This document shows positions 1 to 8,177 of a DNA stretch of 64,000 nucleotides, piece by piece. The DNA is taken from assembly GCF_905220975.1 (NCBI RefSeq), contig NZ_CAJNBK010000005.1, forward strand, positions 186,001 through 250,000, written 5' to 3'. Made by a program: the position numbers and the translations under genes. The notes below the pieces were generated by a model. That model saw nothing but the letters and a program-made list of their open reading frames with translations. It was not told where the DNA came from and did no database searches. Every line of letters starts with the position of its first letter. The stretch's first letter is position 1. Source of the stretch: Paraburkholderia haematera. Its GTDB lineage: Bacteria; Pseudomonadota; Gammaproteobacteria; Burkholderiales; Burkholderiaceae.

Positions 1-151
1 TAGTGGCCGCTGGCTTGCACGTGTCCACTCGGGCAGTTTCTCCACCGCCGGGTCGTATCGCTACGACCTCGCGGGCATCGTTACCCTGCGTCACGGACAG
101 AGCATGCCCGTCAGAAACGACGGAGCCGATTGGGAATGGCTGGGGATATGA
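1..151 (+). CDS. C-terminal end of a T6SS-associated lipoprotein paralogue (cut by window edge)
   Basis: Reading from base 2, the sequence encodes about 49 residues ending in a Trp-Glu-Trp-Leu-Gly-Ile tail and a TGA at 149-151. The DNA is identical to 1843-1993, the end of the lipoprotein gene at 570-1993, so this is the tail of a second, upstream copy of that gene. A PAAR start codon follows one base later, as in the second copy. Function is unknown. The cassette position immediately before PAAR suggests an effector-associated or immunity-like role, which is inference only. Confidence 0.7.
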   Translation, partial: SGRWLARVHSGSFSTAGSYRYDLAGIVTLRHGQSMPVRNDGADWEWLGI

Positions 152-316
152 CATGAGCGAACGCGCCTGCATTCTCCGGTTGGACCGCACTACAGCAAAC
201 GGCATCGTGCTTGACGGTATAGAGAACGTTGGTCCCGACGAACGCGGAATGATTTACATCGGGGCTCGCGTGCAGTGCCCCGCCTGTTGCTCCATCGGTC
301 ACATTGTCGCGAATTT
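1..316 (+). repeat. Left copy of a long direct repeat (partner 1843-2158)
   Basis: Bases 1-211 match 1843-2053 without a difference (offset 1842). Similarity continues with scattered changes to about 316-320 and then stops abruptly. The repeat covers the end of the lipoprotein gene and the start of the PAAR gene, and its left end lies outside the window. It marks a tandem duplication of a lipoprotein-PAAR cassette. Confidence 0.95.
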
Positions 317-446
317 CCCGATGAGTATTTCGATCTGGGTGGCTGGCTTCACGAGTCTTATATCAAGGACGAGCAGATCGATTTTTCTCTGGTCGATACG
401 GAGGCGGGAACCTTGGTGTGGCAGGCACGTTCACCGAAGAACCTAA
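153..446 (+). pseudogene. Truncated PAAR-like gene with a foreign tail
   Basis: The first 55 or so codons correspond to the PAAR-like protein at 1995-2285: MSERACILRL start, ANGIVLDG, and the CPAC cysteine pair, here CPACCSIGH. Homology stops near base 318. The frame then runs through unrelated sequence to a stop at 446, so the Cys-rich second half (CRCGC in the intact copy) is missing. A PAAR tip protein lacking half its fold is unlikely to cap a VgrG spike. The break coincides with the end of the direct repeat, pointing to a recombination joint. Confidence 0.7.
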
Positions 447-580
447 TGGGTTATGGTGCAAATGAACCGTTGCAGGAGGGTAAGGTAACGGCAACGATCA
501 AACCGTATTACATGGAATACGTGCGGCGTCAGTTCTCGCTTTCAACAAAGAAGTTGTGGAGGGTTGGCTATGATTCGTAA
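320..580 (+). pseudogene. 3' remnant of an unidentified gene fused behind the truncated PAAR
   Basis: From the recombination joint a second frame stays open for about 86 codons (DEYFDLGGWLHES ... KKLWRVGYDS) and ends at TAA 578-580. It has no start codon of its own next to a ribosome site. It looks like the C-terminal part of a protein whose 5' end was replaced by the PAAR duplication. The composition is more AT-rich than the flanking repeat. It overlaps the ATG of the next lipoprotein gene (570) by 11 bases, the coupling expected of an original effector/immunity-type operon. I do not recognise the family. Confidence 0.45.
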
Positions 581-1993
581 TTTCCGGCGTATTGCGTTGA
601 GCATTCTGGCAATCTCCCCAGTTGTTCTGGCGGGGTGTGCAAATGGAGGGACTATGGATATGGAAAATCACGCGATGCAATTTAGCTACACCACAAATGG
701 CGGCGCGGATGGAAGCGCCAATTCCTACGGAAACAACGAAGTGACAGTTTCGGGGAATGTGCTATCGGTCCAGATTGGTGACTCTTCAAACAACAGGAAT
801 ATCAATGGGATTGGGATCTATGAATTGAAGTTGCAGGGTGAAAATCTGGAATCGGCCAAGACGCTTGCTGAGTTGCTATGCTCTCCGAAGGACCCAAAAA
901 GCGACGTTCCAGTCACTGATCTTTACGGTGCACGATGCGACGGAAAAATGAGAAGTGGTTTCGTGAGGGACCTTAGTCGTTCTGTTGCAATCAAGATCGC
1001 CGATCTGGTGGATTTGCTAAGTAATGCAGGGGTTCAGGATGGACGGAAAATTGTGAAGCTGGATGTCTTACTCACGTCTATTGCCCACGCGAAGGATGGA
1101 TTTCTGGTGCACGTAAGATTCGACAATACGGGAGATTATCCGATCAAATTCAAGACGCCCGATAAGTGGGATGCCAGGATTGGCAAGGATATTGATATCT
1201 TGGGCGTAAACGGCTACCAAACTGGATCACATGATTCTAAATTTGGTCTTGGGTTGGCGGGTAAGTTGCTTGAAAATTCGGGCGAATTTCCCGATGGAGA
1301 GGTCAGTCTTGCGCCGCGCAGTTCGGTGACTTTCAGGATGAAAACAACATCCGTCAGTAAATTCGTCGCGGGTAGCTATGATCTCCATGTTGGCGTGTTC
1401 ATGAACATGGAAGTCATTGGTACCCAATCGAGTCTGGTGCGTGTCGATTTCCATTCTGACTACAAGAACCCGACCCGCGTGACCTTCGACCGTGACTACC
1501 CCTCGACTCCGCAGGAGCGCGAGCAGTGGGAAGCGTACCAGCGGACTCGCTTGTCGTATTTCCCGGTCAATCCTGGCGAGAAGTTTGCCGAGGACGGTCT
1601 GTATCGCGCGGTGCGCACGACAGGCAGCGGTGCCTATCGCAGCCTGTCGTGCCATTCAAGGCCGGGGACGTTGCTACGAGGGACAACGTAAAAATGCTGA
1701 TGGCGTCCGCCAGCGGTACGGAGTTTGATGGGCCGGTGCAATGGGTATGGGAGGGCAGCGCGCCAACGCCCGTCAAGCAATACTCGTTCGACATCACTGA
1801 AGGCACCGAACACGTCTGCCAGGCAGGGACCGTTTGCCCACGTAGTGGCCGCTGGCTTGCACGTGTCCACTCGGGCAGTTTCTCCACCGCCGGGTCGTAT
1901 CGCTACGACCTCGCGGGCATCGTTACCCTGCGTCACGGACAGAGCATGCCCGTCAGAAACGACGGAGCCGATTGGGAATGGCTGGGGATATGA
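570..1993 (+). pseudogene. T6SS-associated lipoprotein, frameshifted near 1640
   Basis: ATG 570 follows GGAGGG at 558-563. The protein begins with a lipoprotein signal (basic MIRNFRR, hydrophobic stretch, lipobox LAGC), so it should be an outer- or inner-membrane lipoprotein. The frame ends at 1691 in low-quality sequence, while the homologous continuation (QPVVPFKAGDVATRDN ... WEWLGI) lies in another frame and stops at 1993. One base lost after TATCG near 1640 explains both halves, and the repaired length is about 474 residues. The first two thirds are AT-rich and unlike the neighbours, whereas the last third matches the duplicated tail at 1-151, giving a mosaic of variable head and conserved tail. 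A sequencing error could also cause the shift. Family not recognised. Confidence 0.6.
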
Positions 1994-2158
1994 CATGAGC
2001 GAACGCGCCTGCATTCTCCGGTTGGACCGCACTACAGCAAACGGCATCGTGCTCGACAGCATCGAGAACGTTGGCACCGACGATCGCGGCATGAGTTACA
2101 TCGGAGCACGCGTGCAGTGCCCCGCCTGTGGCTCCATCGGTCACGTTGTCCCAAATGG
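1843..2158 (+). repeat. Right copy of the direct repeat (partner 1-316)
   Basis: Identical to 1-211 over 1843-2053, then partly diverged through the PAAR coding start. The diverged part lies inside the PAAR gene, and the copy here continues into an intact PAAR gene whereas the left copy is broken. Confidence 0.95.
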
Positions 2159-2285
2159 CCCGCGTGCCGAGGACGACGGCCTGGACGGCAAGCTGCCCGC
2201 ACTGGAGGGCGACTTCTGCCGCTGTGGCTGCAGCCCGCCGCCGACGCTGATTGCCTCCCAGCGCGACTGGACGTACGGAAGCTGA
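1995..2285 (+). CDS. PAAR-like T6SS spike-tip protein
   Basis: A 96-residue protein starting one base after the lipoprotein stop. It has the Burkholderia-style PAAR pattern: LDRTTANGIVLD near the start, then MSYIGARVQC-x2-C, G-H-V-V-P-N-G-P-R, and a C-terminal C-R-C-G-C with a conserved LIASQR segment. PAAR proteins sharpen the VgrG trimer and carry effectors. The cysteines may bind a metal, as in known PAAR folds. It sits between a lipoprotein and two membrane proteins, so this is an auxiliary T6SS effector island rather than the structural cluster, part of which (tssM) appears at the far end of the window. Confidence 0.75.
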   Translation: MSERACILRLDRTTANGIVLDSIENVGTDDRGMSYIGARVQCPACGSIGHVVPNGPRAEDDGLDGKLPALEGDFCRCGCSPPPTLIASQRDWTYGS

Positions 2286-2297
2286 CACGGAGGAAGG

Positions 2298-3707
2298 ATG
2301 AGTTTTCGCTGGGACCAGGCGATACCAGATGAACGGGAGGCGGGAGAGCCTCCGCCCGTCTGGATCTATCTCGTGCTGTTCATCATCGTGGAGTGCGTTG
2401 CGCTGGCGCTTACCGTAGCGACGTGGCCGAAGGGCAAATCGGTGAATTCGATGGAATTTTTCCGGGGAGTCCTGCTGATCGGGCCGGTTTTCTGGGGGGC
2501 GATATGCGCATTCATTTATCACAGTGCCCACGGACTCTACGCCTTCGAGACAGCCGTTGTGAATCAGGAACGCTGGCGGCAGCGAAGGTCATGGCAGCAG
2601 CAAGGCCGCTGCGGCGTCGCCGTGCTGGACAGCGTGGTGCTCACGCCGGAACCGGAACTGGCCGAGCGCATGCTGGGCCTGGACGGTACGCCGCCACAGA
2701 ATCCCGGCAAGGTCATGGCGCTCGACATGGATGAGACGGGGGCTGCATCCCGGCTGCATGCCGTGCTGGAAAAACTGCTTGTGCCGCTCGCGCCGAAGCT
2801 GGCTGGGGCCATGCGCAGCGATTCGTTCCTGCTCATGATGCAGGGCGACCGGGATGAATCGTCCGACATCGTTCGCGCCGTATGGAAGAAGCTGGAATTG
2901 CCCGGGGCGCCGCGCATTGTCCGCATGAAGGCCATCACGGAGCCGAAGTTTGCGGAAAAATGGTTCCCGGCTGACAGCGATCCGTATTACCGGCTTGTTC
3001 TGGCGTGGCATCTGAATGATGGCGGCCCGGATGCGCCAAAGGACTGCTCGGAGTTTGCCGTAGCGCTGCTGTTGGGCTCGCATCAGCTCATGTACAACCA
3101 GCGGGGCAAGCTCAAGGCGCAGGCGTGGCTGCTGCGCGGGATTGCGACCGAAGCCGATCAGGCCGAGGATGCGCTGACGCTGCTGCTCAGCGCGGAGCAG
3201 GTCGAGACGAAACGCATCCGCAGTTTCTGGCATAACCGTCTGAAGGGCCTCGCGCAGCACGCAACCCTGGGCGCCGTTAGGGAAAGCGGTCTGGAGGTTT
3301 CCACGCATGCGCTCGACACGGCAATCGGCCCCCAGGCTCCGGTGTCGCGGTGGCTGCTGTATGCGCTCGCCGCCAGGATGGCGCACTTCGGACAGGGTGC
3401 TCAACTCGTGGCGTTACCAGGTGAAAAGGGTGTGGCGTTCAGTCTCGTCGCCAGGGAAGCGCAGCCGGTGAATCTGCCATGGAAGGACAGTTATGAGTAT
3501 TCCATCATTCCATGTGCCGAGATTGTTCTGGTGTGCATGAGCGTGCTTGGCGTGCTGCTACTCGATGACAGCGTGGGCTGGAACGGACTGAAGACCGCGG
3601 GCGTTGTCATCGTGGTGGTCGGTATTGCGGGATTTTTTGCGGAGAGATACTTCCGGTCAAGGATGCTTGCCGAAGAAGTCTGGCGCGTGTGCCACGAAGG
3701 TTCATGA
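2298..3707 (+). CDS. T6SS-island membrane protein of unknown function
   Basis: A 469-residue protein with an excellent ribosome site (GGAGGAAGG just before ATG 2298), 12 bases after the PAAR stop. Two hydrophobic helices lie at about residues 20-40 and 53-75, a large soluble region spans about 80-400, and another helical pair follows near 405-450. The soluble part contains no catalytic motif I recognise. Given its place directly behind PAAR and its coupling to the next gene (ATGA overlap), it may handle, load or neutralise an effector. This is inference from context. Similar proteins are common, unnamed neighbours of PAAR/VgrG genes in Burkholderia. Confidence 0.7.
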   Translation: MSFRWDQAIPDEREAGEPPPVWIYLVLFIIVECVALALTVATWPKGKSVNSMEFFRGVLLIGPVFWGAICAFIYHSAHGLYAFETAVVNQERWRQRRSWQQQGRCGVAVLDSVVLTPEPELAERMLGLDGTPPQNPGKVMALDMDETGAASRLHAVLEKLLVPLAPKLAGAMRSDSFLLMMQGDRDESSDIVRAVWKKLELPGAPRIVRMKAITEPKFAEKWFPADSDPYYRLVLAWHLNDGGPDAPKDCSEFAVALLLGSHQLMYNQRGKLKAQAWLLRGIATEADQAEDALTLLLSAEQVETKRIRSFWHNRLKGLAQHATLGAVRESGLEVSTHALDTAIGPQAPVSRWLLYALAARMAHFGQGAQLVALPGEKGVAFSLVAREAQPVNLPWKDSYEYSIIPCAEIVLVCMSVLGVLLLDDSVGWNGLKTAGVVIVVVGIAGFFAERYFRSRMLAEEVWRVCHEGS

Positions 3708-4159
3708 TGCCCACACGAGATCTGCGGCGGATGCGCATTCTGCTGGTTCCGCCTTTCATCAGGTTCACCTGGGCTGGCATGTTCATAACGGCCATCTACA
3801 CGAACGTGGTGGGATGGTTTGCCGCAAAGGACCTGGGTGATCCGGCATGGATACAGTACCCGCTGATCCTGCTGGGGTTCACGGTGGGATTCATTGCGGA
3901 TGACCTGTGGCGTCACTGGCAGGACGGTGTCGCCCATGCGCTGCACTTCGACGACTTCATTGACGGGGTATGTCCCGATACGGAACACGAAATCTGCGAA
4001 GCCGCGGTGTGGCGCTGGTACGTGAAGCAGGGCAGGCCGTGGTGGATCAGCCGGAACCGCGAACGCCCGCAGGTGCGCTGTGTCGATGCGTGGCGGCGTA
4101 TGGAAGCATATCAGCGGGCGATGAAGGCCGAAGAATTGCGACTCAGGAAGAGGTCATGA
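3704..4159 (+). CDS. Small membrane protein translationally coupled to the preceding gene
   Basis: The start ATG 3704 overlaps the upstream stop in an ATGA, so I prefer it to the GTG at 3689. The 151-residue product has two hydrophobic helices (about residues 15-37 and 47-63) followed by a basic, Trp/Arg-rich cytoplasmic-looking tail (WRWYVKQGRPWWISRNRERP). No enzymatic motif is visible. It forms one transcriptional unit with the PAAR gene and the 469-residue membrane protein. Function unknown. Confidence 0.65.
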   Translation: MMPTRDLRRMRILLVPPFIRFTWAGMFITAIYTNVVGWFAAKDLGDPAWIQYPLILLGFTVGFIADDLWRHWQDGVAHALHFDDFIDGVCPDTEHEICEAAVWRWYVKQGRPWWISRNRERPQVRCVDAWRRMEAYQRAMKAEELRLRKRS

Positions 4160-4242
4160 GCATTCAACCGTTGAACGGGATCAACCGCTTCATTGCGTTG
4201 TGCTGGCTTGGCCTGCTGGCGAAGATAACGACCGTCTGCTAG
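4156..4242 (+). pseudogene. 28-codon remnant of a further coupled gene
   Basis: ATG 4156 overlaps the stop of the preceding gene (ATGA), exactly as that gene overlaps its own predecessor. The frame encodes a short polar stretch, then a hydrophobic helix start (FIALCWLGLLAKI), and closes with TAG after 28 codons. The intact operon probably had a longer third membrane protein here. The truncation point lies just before the transposase remnant at 4258, suggesting an insertion or deletion event removed the rest. Confidence 0.4.
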
Positions 4243-4257
4243 CTCGTATCGGAAGAC

Positions 4258-4398
4258 ATGTCGTTGAAAGTCTGTACATGGAGATGCCCGGAATACAGGT
4301 CAATCCACGATCGCGACATCGACGCTGCGCTTAATGTTCGGGCCGCCGGGCTTGCGATGTCAGCCCACGTGGAAAGCGTAGGTCCCATGTCCCTTTGA
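4258..4398 (+). pseudogene. C-terminal fragment of an IS200/IS605-family OrfB (TnpB-like) transposase
   Basis: The 46 codons read MSLKVCTWRCPEYRS then IHDRDIDAALNVRAAGLAM. The HDRDI(N/D)AA-N block is the third RuvC motif of OrfB/TnpB, and the preceding Cys-x3-Cys-Pro is what remains of the zinc ribbon (the second CxxC has become C-P-E-Y). Everything upstream of this C-terminal piece is missing and no IS ends were seen, so it is a dead remnant. It marks the right edge of the T6SS island. Confidence 0.65.
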
Positions 4399-4521
4399 GA
4401 TGATGTTGCGTTGCATTCCATGACGCGGGAATCCCCTTCCGTCAGATAGGGGAGGATGCCAATTCGGGTACAGTCGCGCATATTCTCTTACGACCGCGTG
4501 TCTAACGCCCGAACCTTCGCG

Positions 4522-5220
4522 ATGTATTCGATCGAACCGCTTGCATTGCCGCCTGACTGCCCGTCCGACGTTTCGTTGTGGCGCGTCGATTTCGCTTTCG
4601 ACGCGTCGTTGGAGGATGCCGCCTTTGCATCGCTAAGCGACGACGAACGAGCGAGAGCCGCTACCTTTCGCCGCCACGAGGATGCGCTTCGCTTCGCGTC
4701 TGTGCGCGCGGCGCTGCGCGAGCAACTCGCGCGATATCTTGGCATGGCGGCACACGCCGTTCGATTCAAGCTAGATGCAAACCGTCGCCCTCATCTGGCC
4801 GATTCCCACTCGCTCGATTTCAACGTATCGCATGCAGGCTCGCACGGGCTCATCGCGATGTCGTCAAAGCGGCGTGTCGGAGTCGATATCGAACGGCTCA
4901 ACGATAGCTTCGATTGGCGTTCGATCGTAACGTTGACGCTCGATGCGAACGAAGCGGCGTGGATCGAGCGCCTTGACGTTGAGCAGCAGCTGGCTGCGTT
5001 TTACGACGCGTGGGTCGCGAAAGAAGCGCTAGTCAAAACGACGGGCGTGGGCATCACGCGCGGCTTGCAGCATCTGACGGTGCTGCCGCGCGACAGCATG
5101 CAGGTGACGCTACGCAATACGATTCCGGATGACATGCGCGAGATTGCTGCGCGCTGGATCGCAGCGCCAGAAGGCTATGCTGCATGCGTGTCGTGGTCGA
5201 CGAAAACCTTCGCCCGCTAG
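4522..5220 (+). CDS. Sfp-type 4'-phosphopantetheinyl transferase
   Basis: This enzyme moves the phosphopantetheine arm from CoA onto a conserved serine of carrier proteins, activating non-ribosomal peptide, polyketide or siderophore synthases in the cytoplasm. Both family signatures are present: (V)GVDIE at about residues 120-124 for magnesium, and W-V-A-K-E-A-L-V-K at about 164-172. The substrate-binding FNVSHAG lies at about 100-106. I place the start at ATG 4522 (MYSIEPLALP); an in-frame ATG at 4456 would add 22 unconserved residues. The length (232 residues) is normal for the Sfp type. No NRPS or PKS gene lies in the window, so it must act on a synthase elsewhere. It converges on a degenerate homologue, with the two stops overlapping by four bases. 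Confidence 0.85.
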   Translation: MYSIEPLALPPDCPSDVSLWRVDFAFDASLEDAAFASLSDDERARAATFRRHEDALRFASVRAALREQLARYLGMAAHAVRFKLDANRRPHLADSHSLDFNVSHAGSHGLIAMSSKRRVGVDIERLNDSFDWRSIVTLTLDANEAAWIERLDVEQQLAAFYDAWVAKEALVKTTGVGITRGLQHLTVLPRDSMQVTLRNTIPDDMREIAARWIAAPEGYAACVSWSTKTFAR

Positions 5221-6062
5221 GCGCCCGATTCGCCAAACACCAACGCCTTAGGCCATCCAAAGGCATGCACCTGCGTGACCGGCTGCGCGAGTGCAACCGC
5301 CGCGCGAATCTTTCCCGACATCGGCAAATCGAGCACATGCCAGCGGCCATGCTCTGCGAGATCGAATGCGCAGGCTACGCCATCGCTCGACAGCAGATCC
5401 GGATCGACATTGACGGGCGCATAGCGCAACGCGTTGCTCAAACTGCCGTAACGCGCGCATCGGCGTGAGCCTTCCGGCGGCTCGTCGCGAGCCGCACCCG
5501 GCGAGGGTACGACGACGCTCAAACCGAGCGTCGCCGACGCAATCCCGATCACGATCCAGATGCCGGCGTACGCGATGTCGATCGTGATGCCGCGACCGTC
5601 CTGCGGATGACGCGCGCGCAGCTTCTCGTTGCCGTCGTCCTGCAAATCGACGGCCTGCGGGTGGCAGTCGAACAGATTCGCGACAATCCAGCGCGTCACC
5701 ACGCGTGCGCTAACAAAGCGTTTGCGTAGCGCCGAGTTCGGATGAAGCCGGGCGCGTTCGCGCTCTCCCTTCGACAGCCACACTTCGCCTTCCTGCACCG
5801 GCACGGGTAGCCATTCGCAGCGGAATCGCCACAGATGCAACTCACCCGCGCGTGGCGCGGCGACGCCGCGCGGATAGTGGCGCGTTAGCGGATGCGAGAC
5901 AAATTGCGGCAGGGCCGCGCTGACGATCGCGTGCGCGGTTCGAACGGGTTGTGCAGGTTGAGCAGCTTGCAAGGCGTTTGCGCTATTCGTCGCCTGTGAG
6001 CCGATGCTGTCACGCACGCGCGACAGAGTTAAAGGAGCGAGAGGAGCGAGGTCCAACGGCAT
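5217..6062 (-). CDS. Degenerate phosphopantetheinyl-transferase-like protein lacking catalytic residues
   Basis: The 281-residue product has a PPTase-like layout: L-x-L-W-R near residue 75, an LS-x-G-E-R-E-R-A-R helix, a substrate-like I-D-I-A-Y-A-G-I segment, and a C-terminal G-R-W-H-V-L-D-L-P. Where active enzymes have G-V-D-I-E it reads G-L-S-V-V, and no W-x-x-K-E block follows, so catalysis by the known mechanism seems impossible. Residues 1-70 form an extra, Ala-rich extension. It is the second gene of a two-gene operon (12 bases after the gene at 6554-6075) behind a Fur-like box. The open frame over 281 codons argues against recent decay, so it may be a repurposed homologue. Fold assignment is by eye. 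Confidence 0.5.
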   Translation of the reverse strand: MPLDLAPLAPLTLSRVRDSIGSQATNSANALQAAQPAQPVRTAHAIVSAALPQFVSHPLTRHYPRGVAAPRAGELHLWRFRCEWLPVPVQEGEVWLSKGERERARLHPNSALRKRFVSARVVTRWIVANLFDCHPQAVDLQDDGNEKLRARHPQDGRGITIDIAYAGIWIVIGIASATLGLSVVVPSPGAARDEPPEGSRRCARYGSLSNALRYAPVNVDPDLLSSDGVACAFDLAEHGRWHVLDLPMSGKIRAAVALAQPVTQVHAFGWPKALVFGESGA

Positions 6063-6074
6063 ACGCTCGGGTCC

Positions 6075-6554
6075 TCAATGCATATACGTGACGCGGCGCG
6101 CTTGTACGTCGAGTTCGACACCGGCGTCGAGCAGATCGATGGCGAACCAGCGGATCAGCTTCAATACGCCGCTCACGGCCGGCGCCGGCAGCCATTCGTT
6201 CAGCATGCGCAACGCGGCGCCGCTGTGCGTTTTTTGCAGCAGTGCGATGGTTTGCAGAATCACGGCTTCGTCTTTGCCGAGATCACTGGCGCAGCGGCAT
6301 CGCATGTCGAGCGGACGATAGGACACGCACATCAGCGAACGCATCAGCAGATCGAAATGTTCGATGCCGTCTTGCCGCAAGCCCACGCCGCTCAGGATGT
6401 CGCGCCAATGCACGCCGCCGCGCGCCGTTTCGCACGCCGGCCGCAGCCAGGTGCGTACGGCGCTGAGGACCGTGCGATCGGGTGCGTCGGCGGTATCCGT
6501 GACGTGATCGTCGACCAGGTCGGCACGGCTGCTGTATTGAGAGCGGAAGTTCAT
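6075..6554 (-). CDS. Hypothetical protein, first gene of a Fur-box operon
   Basis: ATG 6554 is preceded by GGAG at the proper distance, which decides against the longer frame from 6656. The product is 159 residues, soluble and helical-looking, with cysteines around a MRCRCASDLGKDE segment and a C-terminal half rich in Leu (LIRWFAIDLLDAGVELD). No family recognised. It stops 12 bases before the degenerate PPTase gene, so the two are likely co-transcribed. The Fur-like element at 6647-6665 suggests iron-responsive expression, compatible with a siderophore-related job, but nothing in the protein itself shows that. Confidence 0.6.
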   Translation of the reverse strand: MNFRSQYSSRADLVDDHVTDTADAPDRTVLSAVRTWLRPACETARGGVHWRDILSGVGLRQDGIEHFDLLMRSLMCVSYRPLDMRCRCASDLGKDEAVILQTIALLQKTHSGAALRMLNEWLPAPAVSGVLKLIRWFAIDLLDAGVELDVQARRVTYMH

Positions 6555-6646
6555 CGATGCTCCTGAGTGGACACGGTCCAATAAGTCGCGCCGGCCTGAT
6601 CGGATGAGGGCAGCGTCGCAGGCCTTCATGATGAGCCAAATTGCCG

Positions 6647-6665
6647 GTAAATGCAAATCATTCTC
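6647..6665 (-). promoter_or_regulatory. Fur-box-like operator
   Basis: GTAAATGCAAATCATTCTC agrees with the 19-base Fur consensus (GATAATGATAATCATTATC) at 14 of 19 positions, including the central AAT-CATT. It lies about 95 bases upstream of the start at 6554 and about 190 upstream of the divergent MFS gene. Placement suits iron repression of the leftward operon. DNA binding is not shown. Confidence 0.55.
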
Positions 6666-6854
6666 ATTTATAAAGTGAATTGGACAGCGTGCAGCATCGT
6701 GGATTGGTGCAGTCCGCGAGCGGTCCGAAGGGCCTGGCGGTCGCGTGCCGGGCGTTGACTCTGCAACTAACGGTCAATCGCGGCTGGCGCCCCCGGATAT
6801 GATGGCGCCATGCCGCAGCAAGCCGGCCGCATCCTTGCCTACCCACGCTAGCCA

Positions 6855-8090
6855 ATGCCGACAAAATCTCTCGACGCCGCATCGACCACTCACTCCACCG
6901 AAGCGGCGCAGCGCCTGCCTACCTTGATGCTGGCCGCCGGGCTGTCGCTAGGCAGCGCGATCGCGCTGGGCCTGGCCCGCTTTGCGTATGCGTTGCTGTT
7001 GCCGTCGATGAAACTCGACCTCGGCTGGAGCTTCGCTCAAGCCGGCGCGATGAACACGGCCAATGCGCTGGGCTATCTGCTCGGCGCGCTGGCTTTTCCG
7101 CCATTCGCGCGACGCTGGCCGGCCAGTGCGTTGTTCGGCGTGGGCTGCGCGGCCACCGCGCTCCTGATGGCCATTAGCGGTCTGCTTGCCGACACGCATT
7201 CGCTTCTCGTGTTGCGCGTCATCACCGGCGCGAGCAGCGCGGCGGTTTTCATCAGTGGCGGCGTGCTGGCGGCGCGGCTTGCGTCCGCGAGACCGAACGA
7301 TGCGGGCCTGGTGCTCGGCTTGTATTACGGCGGGACCGGATGGGGCATCGTCGCCTCCTCGGTGTTGGTGCCCCTGACGATTCTCAACGTCGCACATGGC
7401 TGGCAGTTTGCGTGGTTCGCGCTGGCGGCCGCGTGCGCGGTGTTCTCCGCGATCGCCGTTGGCGCCGCGAGAAAAATCGAAAGAACGCACGCGACCGGGT
7501 CGTCTGCCGCGCATGCTGCCGGTGTCGCCGCCGCGCCACGTTGGCCGCAATTCAGCCTCGCGCTGGCCGGCTATGGATTGTTCGGCGTCGGCTATATCGG
7601 CTACATGACCTTCATCGTCGCGCTGCTGCGCAACGCGGGTATGAGCGCGGTGGTGGTGACGGGTTTCTACCTGTTGCTCGGCGTGGCGACGGTTGTATCC
7701 GCGCGCGTATGGTCCGGTCTGCTCGACCGCATGCGTGGCGGCCACGCGCTTGCGATACTCAACGCGCTGCTCGCCGTGGCGACGCTGCTGCCGGCGTTGT
7801 TCACGCAACCGTGGGTGGCGTTCGTCTCCGGTGTGCTGTTCGGCGCGACATTTCTCTCAGCCGTCGCGTCGACCACGGCTTTCGTGCGCCACAATTTGCC
7901 GGTGAGCCACTGGGCCAAGGGCATCAGCGCATTCACGATCGTATTTGCGTTCGGGCAGATCGTTGGGCCGATGGTGATCGGCTGGGTTTCGGATGGTGCC
8001 GGTCTGGCTCGCGGGCTGGTTTATTCCGCGTTGCTGCTGGCGGCCGGCGCGGTGCTGGCGGCTTGCCAGAAGCCCTTGCGCGGCGTCTAG
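6855..8090 (+). CDS. YbfB/YjiJ-family MFS transporter
   Basis: A 411-residue polytopic protein with about twelve hydrophobic helices. The opening segment (LGLARFAYALLLPSMKLDLGWS ... ANALGYLLGAL) is characteristic of the YbfB/YjiJ group of the major facilitator superfamily in proteobacteria. The substrate of this group is generally unknown. It stands alone, divergent from the Fur-box operon and 87 bases before the 2-hydroxyacid dehydrogenase gene. That spacing and order allow co-transcription and might link it to transport of a hydroxy acid, but this is inference. Confidence 0.8.
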   Translation: MPTKSLDAASTTHSTEAAQRLPTLMLAAGLSLGSAIALGLARFAYALLLPSMKLDLGWSFAQAGAMNTANALGYLLGALAFPPFARRWPASALFGVGCAATALLMAISGLLADTHSLLVLRVITGASSAAVFISGGVLAARLASARPNDAGLVLGLYYGGTGWGIVASSVLVPLTILNVAHGWQFAWFALAAACAVFSAIAVGAARKIERTHATGSSAAHAAGVAAAPRWPQFSLALAGYGLFGVGYIGYMTFIVALLRNAGMSAVVVTGFYLLLGVATVVSARVWSGLLDRMRGGHALAILNALLAVATLLPALFTQPWVAFVSGVLFGATFLSAVASTTAFVRHNLPVSHWAKGISAFTIVFAFGQIVGPMVIGWVSDGAGLARGLVYSALLLAAGAVLAACQKPLRGV

Positions 8091-8177
8091 GTGAATTGTC
8101 CCCAGGAATTCCCGCTATACCGGGCGACTGTCTGAAGCACGTACACTCACCGCTTGTTCCCAGCGCTGAGAGAAATC

